Source: Nitrosomonas sp. Nm132 (GTDB taxonomy: Bacteria > Pseudomonadota > Gammaproteobacteria > Burkholderiales > Nitrosomonadaceae). From it: a DNA stretch of 64,000 nucleotides. Position 1 is the first letter of the stretch. Every line of letters starts with the position of its first letter. The stretch covers positions 1-64,000 of the forward strand of contig NZ_FNDH01000014.1 of assembly GCF_900100485.1 (NCBI RefSeq), in the 5' to 3' direction. This document shows, in pieces, positions 45,309 to 55,048 of this stretch. The position numbers and the translations under genes are program-made. The notes below the pieces were generated by a model that worked only from the letters and a program-made list of their open reading frames with translations, made no database searches and was not told the origin of the DNA.

Positions 45309-45540
45309 GGCAAATTCCTGACGGTTATTTGGCGTAAAAATATTCAAATTTATTACAGTATCTATTGAGTATTCATTTACTTCCTGTTTGGTTTGTTCCT
45401 GCTGATAACTGTTTGTATTTAATGCCTATAAGGACAAATTACAGGCCCTTTACAGTATTATTAAAGTATTAGTATATCCATATATTATGCGTTTGCAATG
45501 TATTTGTTTAATGATAATATGGATCGTATAAACAAACTCT
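45309..45540. other. AT-rich leader between traK and the nick region
   Basis: This part of the traK-traJ intergenic region is AT-rich and holds the traK promoter and probably the TraK-binding part of oriT. No gene is seen. Confidence 0.45.
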
Positions 45541-45597
45541 ACCGGGCAAGATATGTGAAGTTAGCTAACTTTTAAAAAAGTTAACTCACATCACACG
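45541..45597 (-). other. oriT: Origin of transfer (oriT) with IncP-type nick region
   Basis: On the minus strand ACTTCACATATCTTGCCC closely matches the RP4 nick region (ACTTCACCTATCCTGCCC). By analogy the relaxase would cut after ATCTTG, between 45547 and 45546. Next to it is an inverted repeat including the perfect 14-bp palindrome AAGTTAGCTAACTT (45558-45571) and a second arm near 45577-45590, in the place of the TraJ-binding repeat of RP4. traK and traJ diverge from this site. Confidence 0.9.
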
Positions 45598-45677
45598 GGT
45601 CTTATTCGCACATGACTGTGCTCAACGAATCTTGCTCTGCGAGGCTATCAACGCCAGAATAATTTTTGAGGTGGGTC

Positions 45678-46031
45678 ATGGTTCAAAAGCGGCTGTTACA
45701 TCTTCGAGTGCCTGTAACGTGGGATGAAGAGCAGGGAATTAGAACAAGAGCACGTGACACGGGTTTGTCAGTGGCTAAATACATGCGTCAGGTGAGTCTG
45801 GGATACCTTGTGCCGAGCACCATTGATAATCAGCAAGTAGAAAAACTATTAACAATTAACGGCGATCTGGGTAGGGCAGGGGGGTTATTAAAGATGTGGC
45901 TGACCAATGATGTCCGGACAAAAATAACCAGCAAGGCAGAAATTGAGGCAACCCTGGTTGCCATACGCACAACGCAAAGCGCGATGCTGAATGCGATTCT
46001 GGAACTCAGCAACAAAAAGACCCATACTTAA
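45678..46031 (+). CDS. traJ: TraJ-like relaxosome protein
   Basis: The ATG at 45678 has GAGGTGG upstream; the TTG at 45666 is inside that site. The 117-residue protein resembles IncP TraJ/MobC: LHLRVPVTWDEEQGIRTRARDTGLSVAKYMRQVSLGY is the ribbon-helix-helix-like DNA-binding part, followed by INGDLGRAGGLLKMWL and a C-terminal helix. TraJ binds the oriT inverted repeat and recruits the relaxase. It is followed by traI after 15 nt; the palindrome-like CTTAACGGTTAAT overlaps its stop. Confidence 0.87.
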   Translation: MVQKRLLHLRVPVTWDEEQGIRTRARDTGLSVAKYMRQVSLGYLVPSTIDNQQVEKLLTINGDLGRAGGLLKMWLTNDVRTKITSKAEIEATLVAIRTTQSAMLNAILELSNKKTHT

Positions 46032-46046
46032 CGGTTAATTATTACG

Positions 46047-47672
46047 ATGATCGCTAAAATCATACCCATCAAATGTGTGCGCAAAAGCAACTATGCTGCA
46101 CTGATACAGTATCTGACGGATCCTCAAGGCAAGAGTGAACGCATCAGTCAAATACAAGCAGCAAACTGTTACACAGATGATCTGACAGCGGCACTCATTG
46201 AGATACAAAACACCCAGAAAATGAACACGCGCGCCAAATCAGATAAGACCTGTCATTTGGTGCTGAGTTTCCCGGAAGGCGAGCGATTGCTACACGCGGA
46301 TCTGAATGCCATTGAAGAGCGGTTTTGCGATGCTTTGGGTTTTACTGGTCATCAACGGTTCAGCGTGGTGCACGATGACACCCATAACCTGCACATGCAT
46401 ATCGCAATCAATAAGATTCACCCCAAAACCCTCACCATTCACAACCCCTACTATGACTACATCAAGGTAGCGAAGCTTTGTGAGCAAATCGAACAGGAAT
46501 ATGGCTTAACCACAGTTAATCATGAAACCCTAAACGATAAAGCTTCCAGAGTAGCGCAGGAAATTGAATCCAGAACGGGTGTGGAGAGTTTATTGGGCTG
46601 GATCAAGCGAGAGGCGCTCACTGAAATCAAGCGATCGGATAGCTGGCAGGATTTACATCAGGTTTTAGCCAGACATGGCCTTGCAATTAAAGAACGTGGC
46701 AATGGGTTGGTATTGATTGCCAGTAATAATGTGGCCGTTAAAGCCAGTTCTGTTGATCGATCTTTGTCCAAAGGAAATTTGACCCAAAGACTGGGTGCTT
46801 TTGTGCCGAGTGAACACTCTGCGCAATCGTTACTGCATCACACCAAACACTATCAGCCGAGGCCATTACAAAACCGGATGGAGTCTTCAAGTCTCTATGC
46901 AAGATACCAGCAAGAACAAAGCGACTCCGCCAGACAGCGCACCAACCAATGGGCTCTGTTGCGACACAGCAGAGATCGATTAGTCACACTCGCCAAACGG
47001 GAAGCCCAACTCAAGCGCTACCTCATTAAAAGCATCAAAGCCGGGAGATTGGCAAAGAAAGCACTGTATGCAATCGCGCATCAGCAGTTCAAAACAAGAA
47101 TCGAAGTCATTAAAAACGATTACCAAAGAGCCTATCAGCGCTCTAAAGCTAATCATTCCAGAATGGGGTGGTTGGATTGGTTAGCCAAAGAAGCAAAAAA
47201 TGGTCATGCTGAAGCATTGGTTATTTTGCGATCGAGAAGAACCGGTCAATTCAAGGGGAACCAGATATCGGCCAGGCAAAGCGATGAGGGTTCTATCGTT
47301 GATGGCCACTTCAAGAGTGGCTTGGTGGAATCGATCAGCAAAATCGGCACAGTCACTTATAAAGCAGGATCGACCACTATCCGTGATGACGGCAAACGGC
47401 TCATCGTCCTGCCGGATACCCCACAAGATGCCTTGGTGGATATTTTACAAGTGGCGATGAATAAGTACGGCAGCCACCTGGCGATCAATGGAACGGAACC
47501 GTTTCGCCTTCAGATCGCCGAAGTGGCAGCACAAAACCAAATGCGCATTACTTTTGATGACAAGGCACTGGAACAAAACCGTCAGCAGTTAATGAAACAG
47601 CACAGGGCAAATAGAACGCAACCGCTCGGTGGGATACGATCTCAAGCCTTAACTCCCAGAAGGGGTCTTTGA
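46047..47672 (+). CDS. traI: TraI relaxase (MOBP, IncP-type)
   Basis: The 541-residue relaxase nicks oriT and pilots the strand. The catalytic residues fall at the same numbers as in RP4 TraI: Tyr22 in YAALIQYLTD, Ser74 in HLVLSFPEGE, and His116/His118 in HNLHMHIAINKIHP. The C-terminal part (about 390-500) contains a region (VDGHFKSGLVESISKIGTVTYKAG) similar to the large-polyvalent-protein-associated domains often found in plasmid relaxases. It is shorter than RP4 TraI (732 aa). The stop overlaps the traG start by one base. Confidence 0.93.
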   Translation: MIAKIIPIKCVRKSNYAALIQYLTDPQGKSERISQIQAANCYTDDLTAALIEIQNTQKMNTRAKSDKTCHLVLSFPEGERLLHADLNAIEERFCDALGFTGHQRFSVVHDDTHNLHMHIAINKIHPKTLTIHNPYYDYIKVAKLCEQIEQEYGLTTVNHETLNDKASRVAQEIESRTGVESLLGWIKREALTEIKRSDSWQDLHQVLARHGLAIKERGNGLVLIASNNVAVKASSVDRSLSKGNLTQRLGAFVPSEHSAQSLLHHTKHYQPRPLQNRMESSSLYARYQQEQSDSARQRTNQWALLRHSRDRLVTLAKREAQLKRYLIKSIKAGRLAKKALYAIAHQQFKTRIEVIKNDYQRAYQRSKANHSRMGWLDWLAKEAKNGHAEALVILRSRRTGQFKGNQISARQSDEGSIVDGHFKSGLVESISKIGTVTYKAGSTTIRDDGKRLIVLPDTPQDALVDILQVAMNKYGSHLAINGTEPFRLQIAEVAAQNQMRITFDDKALEQNRQQLMKQHRANRTQPLGGIRSQALTPRRGL

Positions 47673-49525
47673 TGAACAAAAACAGTCTTTTATCTCAAAA
47701 CAGTAGGAATGTTAAGAAGGACGCGCTCATCGTTCGGCTATTATCCGTAGTGTGTCTGGCGGGCGGATTCCAGGTAGCTACCCAGTATTTTGCCTACCAG
47801 TTCAACTATCAGCCGCAATTAGGCGCACACCTTTTTCATATTTATGAACCTTGGGCAATTCTGCTATGGGCGAATAAATGGTATGCCCAGTACTCAAGCA
47901 TCGTTGATTTGGCGGCAGGTTTCGGTATTTTATTTTCCAGCATCGGTTTGATCCTGGTGCTGGTCATTAAAATGGTGCTGGCTAATTCCTCCAGGACTAA
48001 TCAGGGGTTACATGGCTCGGCCAGATGGGCGAATAAGCAGGACATTGTGGCCGCAGGACTGTTGGCAACGGGCAAGAATCACAAAAGCGATGCGGTGTAT
48101 GTCGGTGGCTGGCGGGATAATTCCGGCAAAACCCACTATCTGAAACACAGCGGCCCGGAACATGTGTTGTGTTATGCCCCGACCCGCTCTGGCAAAGGGG
48201 TCAGTCTGGTCATACCGACCCTGCTTTCCTGGACTCAGAGCGCGGTCATCACTGATCTCAAAGGCGAATTATGGGCCTTGACTTCCGGTTGGAGAAAGCA
48301 TCATGCTAAAAACAAGGTGCTGCGTTTTGATCCGGCATCTTTGCTGAGCGCGCATTGGAATCCACTGGATGAAATCCAGATTGGCAGCGGCATGGAAGTG
48401 GCCGATGTTCAAAATCTGACCACCTTAATCGTTGATCCGGATGGCAAGGGATTACAAACTCACTGGCAGAAGACCAGCCAGGCATTGCTGGTGGGTGTCA
48501 TTTTGCATATTCTGTACAAATCGCAGCGAGAAGGAACTCCCGCCACATTATCCACGGTCGACTCGATGCTTTCTGATCCTGATCGCGATATCAGGGAGCT
48601 GTGGATGGAAATGGCCATGCAGGATTACCTGGATGGCAAGAGTCATCCCGTGATCGCAGCGAGTGCGCGCGACATGCTGGATCGCCCTGAAGAAGAAGCG
48701 GGTTCCGTGTTGTCGACGGCCAAATCGTATTTGTCCTTGTATCGCGATCCGATCGTCGCCAGCAATATCAGCAAATCGGACTTTAAAATCCGTGATCTCA
48801 TGCACCACGAGAATCCCGTCAGTTTGTATATTGTGTCGCACCCCAATGACAAATCGCGATTGCGTCCTTTAATCCGCATTTTGATCAATATGATCATCAG
48901 AAAATTGGCCGATAGAATAACGTTTAAAGAGAGTCAACCAGCTGCGCATTACAAACACAAGCTTTTGTTGATGCTGGATGAATTCCCAAGTCTTGGGAAG
49001 CTTGAAATCTTTCAGGAATCGCTTGCGTTTATCGCAAGCTATGGCATGAAAGCCTATCTGATCTGTCAGGACCTGAATCAGCTCAAAAGCCGTGAAACCG
49101 GCTACGGGCATGATGAAGCGATCACTTCCAACTGTCACATCCAGAGCGCATTTGCACCTAACCGGATTGAAACGGCAGAGCATTTATCCAAGCTGACCGG
49201 CCAGACCACGGTCATCAAAGAGCAGATTACTACCAGCGGTCGCCGCTCATCGATGATGCATGGACATATCACCCGCACCCTGCAGGAGACGCAGCGCGCG
49301 TTATTAACACCCGATGAGTGTATGCGATTGCCCGGCCCCATGAAAGATGCTGAAGGCAAGATCACCCACCCTGGCGACATGATTATTTATGTGGCCGGTT
49401 TTCCTGCCATCTATGGCACGCAACCGTTGTATTTCCAGGATGAAACATTTACTGCGCGTGCAAAGGTTAACCCGCCCAGCGCCAGCGATCAATTAACCGG
49501 ATTGCGAGATACCCCAAACGCATGA
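47672..49525 (+). CDS. traG: TraG/VirD4-family coupling protein
   Basis: The 617-residue ATPase links the relaxosome to the secretion channel. N-terminal helices (VRLLSVVCLAGGFQVATQYF and GILFSSIGLILVLVIKMVL) anchor it; Walker A APTRSGKGVS is at 169-178 and Walker B KLLLMLDEFPSLGKL near 425-440. HGSARWA (about 114-120) is typical of TraG/VirD4. The start ATG 47672 has AGAAGGGG upstream; a TTG just before is less likely. The gene is coupled to traI and traF by overlaps. Confidence 0.95.
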   Translation: MNKNSLLSQNSRNVKKDALIVRLLSVVCLAGGFQVATQYFAYQFNYQPQLGAHLFHIYEPWAILLWANKWYAQYSSIVDLAAGFGILFSSIGLILVLVIKMVLANSSRTNQGLHGSARWANKQDIVAAGLLATGKNHKSDAVYVGGWRDNSGKTHYLKHSGPEHVLCYAPTRSGKGVSLVIPTLLSWTQSAVITDLKGELWALTSGWRKHHAKNKVLRFDPASLLSAHWNPLDEIQIGSGMEVADVQNLTTLIVDPDGKGLQTHWQKTSQALLVGVILHILYKSQREGTPATLSTVDSMLSDPDRDIRELWMEMAMQDYLDGKSHPVIAASARDMLDRPEEEAGSVLSTAKSYLSLYRDPIVASNISKSDFKIRDLMHHENPVSLYIVSHPNDKSRLRPLIRILINMIIRKLADRITFKESQPAAHYKHKLLLMLDEFPSLGKLEIFQESLAFIASYGMKAYLICQDLNQLKSRETGYGHDEAITSNCHIQSAFAPNRIETAEHLSKLTGQTTVIKEQITTSGRRSSMMHGHITRTLQETQRALLTPDECMRLPGPMKDAEGKITHPGDMIIYVAGFPAIYGTQPLYFQDETFTARAKVNPPSASDQLTGLRDTPNA

Positions 49526-50097
49526 GAGTCAACTTCATGAAAAAACCCATCAAAATCCTGGCTGTTTCTGTTCTGGCAATGAGCGTAGGCTTGTTTGTGC
49601 TGAGTATGGGTGCAAAAGTCAGCGGGATTTATATCAATACTACGCCAAGCTTGCCATTGGGTTTTTACAGGGTCGTTGATGAACCGATTGTAAGTGGCGC
49701 TTATGTCGCCTTCTGCCCACCGCAGCATGCGGTTTTTGATATGGCCAAGGATAGATCCTACATCCATCAAGGGAATTGCCCGGGTGGCTATGGGTTACTG
49801 CTGAAACGTGTCTTTGCGCTATCTGGAGATACGGTTTCCATCGATCAAGCGGGCATTCTAGTTAATGGTGAACAGTTACCTCATAGCACCCAGTTAACAG
49901 CAGATGCTGAAGGACAGCCATTACCGCAATACAGGCTTAAAGCCGTGCTGGATGATGCTGAGTACCTGCTTCTGTCCGATTTGAATCCGCAATCCTTTGA
50001 TGCACGCTATTTCGGACTGATTCAGCGTCATCAGATTCAACAGGTTGTCCGCCCAGTTTTTACCTGGGATCACTCATTAAAGGAGTCAACGCCATGA
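49522..50097 (+). CDS. traF: TraF, S26-family pilin peptidase
   Basis: This 191-residue membrane-anchored protease matures and cyclises the TrbC pilin in IncP systems. After one N-terminal helix ([19 protein letters not shown]) comes [12 protein letters not shown] with the catalytic Ser, and [16 protein letters not shown] with the catalytic Lys. The length is close to RP4 TraF (178 aa). Start overlaps the traG stop (ATGA); the downstream acidic small gene overlaps its own end. Confidence 0.92.
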   Translation: MRVNFMKKPIKILAVSVLAMSVGLFVLSMGAKVSGIYINTTPSLPLGFYRVVDEPIVSGAYVAFCPPQHAVFDMAKDRSYIHQGNCPGGYGLLLKRVFALSGDTVSIDQAGILVNGEQLPHSTQLTADAEGQPLPQYRLKAVLDDAEYLLLSDLNPQSFDARYFGLIQRHQIQQVVRPVFTWDHSLKESTP

Positions 50098-50315
50098 ATA
50101 GACCGCAGATGGATGCTGAATCAAACAATCCTGACATAAAAGATTCCGTCATACAGGAAAAGCTGCTCGATGCAGAAATACCGGGCTTCCAGGCTGAGTT
50201 TGATCCGATAGAAGCGGAAAGGCTGGGCGCATTCAAGGAAGACGCCTTGAGTGAACAAGATGCGCTGGATAGCACGATCGATCATCCAGCGGAGGCTGAA
50301 GATGAAAGAGGCTAA
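50094..50315 (+). CDS. Small acidic hypothetical protein
   Basis: This 73-residue protein is coupled to traF by an ATGA overlap and overlaps the start of the ArdC-primase gene by 14 nt. It is strongly acidic (many Glu and Asp) and lacks hydrophobic segments; no domain is recognised. The tight overlaps on both sides suggest a real gene of the tra operon. Its position resembles that of small tra genes between traF and traC in IncP plasmids. Confidence 0.6.
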   Translation: MNRPQMDAESNNPDIKDSVIQEKLLDAEIPGFQAEFDPIEAERLGAFKEDALSEQDALDSTIDHPAEAEDERG

Positions 50316-53283
50316 AAAAGCTTTTCATGAACAAGTCGCCGAGCATCTGATTGAGCAACTCAAGCAAGGCGTCGCACCCTGGCAAAAGCCGTGGAAGCCC
50401 GGTGATCTGCTGGCCGCATTACCTGTCAATCCAACTACGGGTAAGCGCTATCGGGGAATTAATAGCCTGAACTTGATGAGTCGATCGCATATTGATCCGC
50501 GCTGGCTGACGTATAAGCAAGCAGCAGCTCTTAACGCACAGGTGCGTAAAGGTGAAAAAAGCACGCTCGTGCAATACTGGAAATTTACTGATGAGCGCAT
50601 CAAAACCGATGATAACGGAAATCCTGTTCTAAATAGCGAAGGCAACCCCATTAAAGAGCAGGTCAGGCTGGAGCGCCCCAGAGTGTTCTACGCATCCGTA
50701 TTTAATGCCGAACAGATGGATAATCTGCCAGAACTCACTATCAAAGCCCCTGACTGGGACCCACAGGAGCGGGCTGAACACATATTACAAGTATCCAATG
50801 TCGTGATTCGCCATGGTGAGGCAGACAATGCATTTTACCGGCCATCAACAGACAGTATCCACCTGCCGCACAAGCATCAGTTTCCAACACCGGATCGCTA
50901 CTACGCAACCGCACTGCATGAACTGGGCCACTGGACAGGACATGAAGCGCGCCTCAATCGTGACCTGTCGCATCCATTCGGTAGCGAAGGTTATGCAAAA
51001 GAAGAATTGCGCGCCGAGATTGCCAGCATGCTGCTCAGCGGTGAGCTGGGGATTGGTCATGATCCAGGACAGCATGTCGCTTATGTGAAGGCATGGATAA
51101 AAGTGCTACAGGAAGATCCCATAGAGATATTTCGTGCAGCCGCTGATGCTGAAAAAATCCAGGATTATGTACTGGCATTCTCACAACAACAGGAAATCGA
51201 TGCGCAGGAGACAATCAAGATGAATCAAATCCAGCAAAACAACGCCACTGATATACAGAGCCTCTCACCTGAATTGGCAACCATCGTTACTCGCAATATC
51301 AAATGGTTTAATGATCTGACACAAGATATGCCAAGCAAGCAGCAGGATACCCTCACGCTGGTTGCCGATGAACTCAAATTTTTGAGAGGCGGCAGCATTG
51401 ATAATCTGGAGTTTGAAGCGGTCGCTCAAGACAGGCTAGGGTTTAGAATTGCGGCTGAATGGAATGGACAGATACAGGTGCAGGGTAATACGATTCAAAC
51501 CGATGAAAATGATAATGAGTCGATCGTATCCGCCCATTCACTGAATACCGAGCCGCAATTCTGGGGTGTTTATGCGAGGCAGGAAGATGGAACATTCCAA
51601 TGGCTCAAAGACTGCGATTCTGAGCGAGAGGCGCGAGATTTGACGGATCTGCTCGCACTCATTGATGCCGCTGCTGAAAAAAACGAGTATGAAAAGGCCG
51701 TCAAGCTCGCCAACATCCATGAAAACCGTGTTCGGCATGACCCGCATCGTACTGAAGAAACGATATCAGCAGCTAAGGAACAACGCAAATCCGCTGAATC
51801 CATTGCAATGCAAAAGGAGCAGGATTATCAAATACAGATTAAAGACAGGGAGAGCAAACAAATACATAGGGCCGATAGGTCCGAGCAAGGCGCTTCAGCG
51901 CATCAAAACCAACAAACCCGTCAACGAGCAAGCCAACAAAACCATGACAATACGCGTCAATACCTGATGGTTCCTTATCCAGAAAAAGACCTGGCAAAGG
52001 CCGCGGGCGCGCGTTGGGACAAAACGGCCAAGGCTTGGTATATCGGGCCCAAAGCGGATATTCGTACATTGCAACGCTGGCTACCGGAGAATATTTCCAG
52101 ACAGCAGGAACCGGCCATGGATCCTCACATGGAATTTGCTGAATTACTGCAAGCTCAAGGTTGTCTGGTTGATGGCAATCATCCGCTGATGGATGGCAAC
52201 AAACACAGAATTAAAATTGAAGGCGATAAGCCCGGTGAGAAATCGGGTTTTTATGTGGCGCATCTGGATGGACATCCTGCCGGATATTTCAAGAACAATC
52301 GCACAAGCTTCGAGACACGCTGGAAGGCCAAGGGATATTCCCTAACGGATGCACAAAAAGCAGAGCTTGTGGCGCAGGCCGCCATCAAGCAGCAGAACAG
52401 AAAAGCCGAACAACATGCGCAGCAAATTAAAGTTGCTGATGCGCTTAAAGAATTGCTGGCAAACGCACCTGCTGCCAATTCCGGGCATCCTTACTTGCTG
52501 GACAAGCAGGCAAGACCGGGGGATTTAAAGATCGTGCCACAGAATACGGATGATTTATCGGTCGGTTCAATCATTAAAATTGGTCAGGACTGGCAGGAAG
52601 TCAAGGCTTTGCGCGAGGAAAATCCAGACAGTATTGTACTGACGGCCGGTGATTTATTGCTGGCTGCCCAAGATGTTCACGGACAAATCTGGAGTGTGCA
52701 AACGATACAAGCAGGTGGAGCCAAGCTTTTTGCAGCGGGTAGTAGAAAGGAGAATAACTTTCATGTCGTGGGCAATAAAAACCAGGGATTGGACGCAGCC
52801 ATCAACGCGCTCCCTGCCATTGTGATTGCTGAAGGCTATGCCACCGCAGATACGCTATCCCAGGCGCTGGATTATCCTGTCATCGCTGCGTTTGATTCAG
52901 GTAACCTGCAAAAAGTCGCGCAGGATTTGCATGATCGATATCCACATAAGCCCATCATTATCGCGGGAGACGATGATCATCACCTGGAATCCACCCTAGG
53001 CAAAAACCCAGGTAAGGAAAAAGCATTGGAAGCGGCGGCATTAGTGAATGGGTCTGCAGTATTTCCAACTTTTGCACCTGAGGAACAGGACGCACAGAAA
53101 TTAAATGATTTTAATGATCTGGCCAATAAAAGCGCGCTGGGTATTGAGGCCGTTAAACGACAAGTGGGATCGGTTGTAGAGAAAGTAACTCAGCAAGCTA
53201 AACAGGTCAGTTTAGCGAAGTTACAAACGCCTATTGAACCTAAGCGGCAGGAAATCAAGCAGAAACGGGCACTGGTCAGGTAA
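50302..53283 (+). CDS. ArdC-type antirestriction/primase fusion (TraC-like)
   Basis: I start at ATG 50302, which has GGAGG upstream, giving 993 aa. Domains in order: an ArdC N-terminal ssDNA-binding domain (1-140, [22 protein letters not shown]), a zincin metallopeptidase domain with HELGH at 206-210 and KEELRAEI as the distal Glu, a less conserved middle (about 320-540), a DUF5710-like segment (about 554-590, [25 protein letters not shown]), and a C-terminal toprim domain (about 835-900, [13 protein letters not shown] and [10 protein letters not shown]). It probably protects incoming single strands and primes their replication. In IncP plasmids the primase TraC occupies this place. Confidence 0.85.
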   Translation: MKEAKKAFHEQVAEHLIEQLKQGVAPWQKPWKPGDLLAALPVNPTTGKRYRGINSLNLMSRSHIDPRWLTYKQAAALNAQVRKGEKSTLVQYWKFTDERIKTDDNGNPVLNSEGNPIKEQVRLERPRVFYASVFNAEQMDNLPELTIKAPDWDPQERAEHILQVSNVVIRHGEADNAFYRPSTDSIHLPHKHQFPTPDRYYATALHELGHWTGHEARLNRDLSHPFGSEGYAKEELRAEIASMLLSGELGIGHDPGQHVAYVKAWIKVLQEDPIEIFRAAADAEKIQDYVLAFSQQQEIDAQETIKMNQIQQNNATDIQSLSPELATIVTRNIKWFNDLTQDMPSKQQDTLTLVADELKFLRGGSIDNLEFEAVAQDRLGFRIAAEWNGQIQVQGNTIQTDENDNESIVSAHSLNTEPQFWGVYARQEDGTFQWLKDCDSEREARDLTDLLALIDAAAEKNEYEKAVKLANIHENRVRHDPHRTEETISAAKEQRKSAESIAMQKEQDYQIQIKDRESKQIHRADRSEQGASAHQNQQTRQRASQQNHDNTRQYLMVPYPEKDLAKAAGARWDKTAKAWYIGPKADIRTLQRWLPENISRQQEPAMDPHMEFAELLQAQGCLVDGNHPLMDGNKHRIKIEGDKPGEKSGFYVAHLDGHPAGYFKNNRTSFETRWKAKGYSLTDAQKAELVAQAAIKQQNRKAEQHAQQIKVADALKELLANAPAANSGHPYLLDKQARPGDLKIVPQNTDDLSVGSIIKIGQDWQEVKALREENPDSIVLTAGDLLLAAQDVHGQIWSVQTIQAGGAKLFAAGSRKENNFHVVGNKNQGLDAAINALPAIVIAEGYATADTLSQALDYPVIAAFDSGNLQKVAQDLHDRYPHKPIIIAGDDDHHLESTLGKNPGKEKALEAAALVNGSAVFPTFAPEEQDAQKLNDFNDLANKSALGIEAVKRQVGSVVEKVTQQAKQVSLAKLQTPIEPKRQEIKQKRALVR

Positions 53284-53368
53284 TATAAATCCGCTGTTAT
53301 TTCTTTAGGTGACATCCTCATTGAATATACGAAGGCACTCAAAATGATTTGTGTTATAGATTTCGGCT

Positions 53369-53395
53369 TGCTATATATATCACTGAGTGCTATAT
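53369..53395 (+). promoter_or_regulatory. Direct repeats in the toxin-antitoxin promoter
   Basis: TGCTATAT occurs at 53369-53376 and 53388-53395, 19 nt apart, in the AT-rich sequence just before the toxin gene. The spacing suits binding of an antitoxin dimer and overlap with a promoter. Confidence 0.4.
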
Positions 53396-53416
53396 TATAT
53401 TTAAGGCAGATACAGG

Positions 53417-53812
53417 ATGATAATTTACAAGACACGATGGTTTGATCGTTGGGCAAACAAACAAGGATTAACCTCGCCCAGTCTTTGCGCCGCCGTGCGT
53501 GAGATGACTGAGGGACTGTATGATGCCGACCTCGGCAATGGGCTGCTGAAAAAACGAATTGCGCGGCCAGGCCAAGGAAAGAGAAGCGGCTTTCGCACAT
53601 TGGTCGCCACCAACAAAGGAAACCGTTGGATATTCTTATTTGGTTTCCCAAAGAACGAACGTAGCAACATTGACAAAGATGAAGAGGTAGCGCTAAAGCT
53701 GTTGGCTGTTCACCTGCTGTCACTGACAGAACAGGCGCTCGATCAAGCACAACATGCGGGAGAATTAATGGAGGTTAATTGCAATGCGCAAAACCAAATC
53801 AACCATTCTTGA
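53417..53812 (+). CDS. RelE/HigB-like toxin
   Basis: This 131-residue protein resembles HigB2-type RelE-superfamily mRNA interferases: YKTRWFDRWANKQGL at the start, LGNGLLKKRIARPGQGKRSGFRTLVA with the basic active-site strand, and WIFLFGFPKNERSNI. The toxin gene precedes the antitoxin gene, the order typical of higBA, and overlaps it by 29 nt. It would cleave mRNA on the ribosome. Its role here is plasmid maintenance. The extra C-terminal tail after AHLLSL (EQALDQAQHAGELM) is longer than in most members. Confidence 0.85.
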   Translation: MIIYKTRWFDRWANKQGLTSPSLCAAVREMTEGLYDADLGNGLLKKRIARPGQGKRSGFRTLVATNKGNRWIFLFGFPKNERSNIDKDEEVALKLLAVHLLSLTEQALDQAQHAGELMEVNCNAQNQINHS

Positions 53813-54098
53813 GGCTGTACATGACACGGCCAAGGGTTTACACAAGGCCGGCGTGTTGGATCAGGTTACGCTGCGCGAATTCGACCGATTGTGTTTGCCG
53901 CCTATTGAACCGTTGGGACCGGAACAGATAAAACAAATTCGCGAAGCTACACGAGTTAGTCAGGCGGTGTTTGCTGCCATACTAAATACAAGTGTTTCGA
54001 CAGTACAAAAATGGGAGATCGGACAGAAACGGCCAACAGGTACTGCTCTTAAGTTGTTACATCTTGTGCAAAAGCGCGGTCTGGAAGCTGTCGTCTGA
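53784..54098 (+). CDS. HigA-like HTH antitoxin
   Basis: The 104-residue antitoxin overlaps the toxin gene by 29 nt. Its C-terminal half is an XRE-type HTH: EQIKQIREATRVSQAVFAAILNTSVSTVQKWEIGQKRPTG (about 51-90). The N-terminal half (HDTAKGLHKAGVLDQVTLREFDRL) should wrap the toxin. It is expected to repress the pair through the repeats upstream of the toxin gene. Confidence 0.88.
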   Translation: MRKTKSTILEAVHDTAKGLHKAGVLDQVTLREFDRLCLPPIEPLGPEQIKQIREATRVSQAVFAAILNTSVSTVQKWEIGQKRPTGTALKLLHLVQKRGLEAVV

Positions 54099-54154
54099 AT
54101 GGGTTAATTTCCTTCTCTTGCAGCAATCTATGTACTTACGCAGCAGGGGCACCT

Positions 54155-54568
54155 ATGTGCGGTGGTATTGAATACCAGGATCAGAAGATTTATTTCCCGC
54201 AACTGGATGCGCGCTTGCCGGTGCGTTTGCGAGATGGCAATGTGACTTGGGTAACGTGGGGCAGGCGCAAGGATGAAGCCATCGGTAAATTTCCCAATGG
54301 CGGCTGGGCGCGGCTGAATTCCATCAAAAGCGGCAAATGGAAGCCCTGGCGCCCGAGACCGGTTTTAATTACCGCTGACCAGTTTATGGAAAAAGACCCT
54401 GACAATCAATCCCACTGGATAGAACTGGGTAAGCGGATGGCGATTCAAGGATTATTGGCCACAAGAGAGGAAGAAATCCGGGTTTATGTGGTGACTATCA
54501 GCACGCCACTTGAATATGCCTGGATGTATGACCGCTGGCCGAGATTGGTTCGATTGACGGATCAATAG
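54155..54568 (+). CDS. Short SRAP/YedK-like protein
   Basis: This 137-residue protein begins MCGG, with Cys2 placed like the catalytic cysteine of SRAP (HMCES/YedK) proteins, which cross-link to abasic sites in single-stranded DNA. WVTWGRR, GGWARLNSIKSGKWKPW and VYVVTIST are consistent with parts of the fold, but the protein is shorter than SRAP (about 220 aa). It lacks a clear YEW motif, so classification is tentative. A DNA-damage-shielding role would suit a conjugative plasmid that moves as a single strand. Confidence 0.55.
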   Translation: MCGGIEYQDQKIYFPQLDARLPVRLRDGNVTWVTWGRRKDEAIGKFPNGGWARLNSIKSGKWKPWRPRPVLITADQFMEKDPDNQSHWIELGKRMAIQGLLATREEEIRVYVVTISTPLEYAWMYDRWPRLVRLTDQ

Positions 54569-54715
54569 TCGTTCAGGTTTTATTTGGCTTGCTCGATAAA
54601 ATAACTGTAGCCGTTAACAGAGCCTACAGTGTGATTTTTTATATTACCTTCACCTGGGAATTGTTCTTCCTGAATGATCCCTTGGATTCTTTTAATCAAA
54701 ACTTATCTGATCGTA

Positions 54716-55048
54716 TTATTTCTTTTTTTCAGTTTTCTTGGACTTTACTGATTTAGATGTATTGGATTTCTTTACAGATGCTGCAGCGTCAGACAATGCT
54801 TTACCTGGCTTGAATTTAACGACCTTTTTGGCGGGAATTGTCATGGTTACACCCGTCGCTGGATTGCGGCCTTCACGACTTGCACGCTCTGTAATCGAGA
54901 AAGTGCCAAAACCCACTAACTGAACATCGTTGCCGCTTGCTATGGCATCTTGAATAACTTCCAGCAATCCGTTCAATAGGGTAGTTGTTTGGGCTTTGGT
55001 GGTATTTGAATGAGCAGCAACGGCTTCAATCAGTTCAGTCTTGTTCAT
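54716..55048 (-). CDS. HU-family DNA-binding protein with Lys-rich tail
   Basis: The 110-residue protein has a full HU fold: MNKTELIEAVAAHSNTTKAQ, LLEVIQDAIASGNDVQLVGFGTF, RNPATGVTMTIPAKKVVKFKPGKAL. The usual HU ends there (about 90 aa); here a tail of about 20 residues rich in Lys and Ser (KSVKSKKTEKKK) follows, as in some betaproteobacterial HU proteins. It bends DNA and may assist replication or act as a plasmid-borne nucleoid protein. It is a single gene, minus strand. Confidence 0.93.
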   Translation of the reverse strand: MNKTELIEAVAAHSNTTKAQTTTLLNGLLEVIQDAIASGNDVQLVGFGTFSITERASREGRNPATGVTMTIPAKKVVKFKPGKALSDAAASVKKSNTSKSVKSKKTEKKK

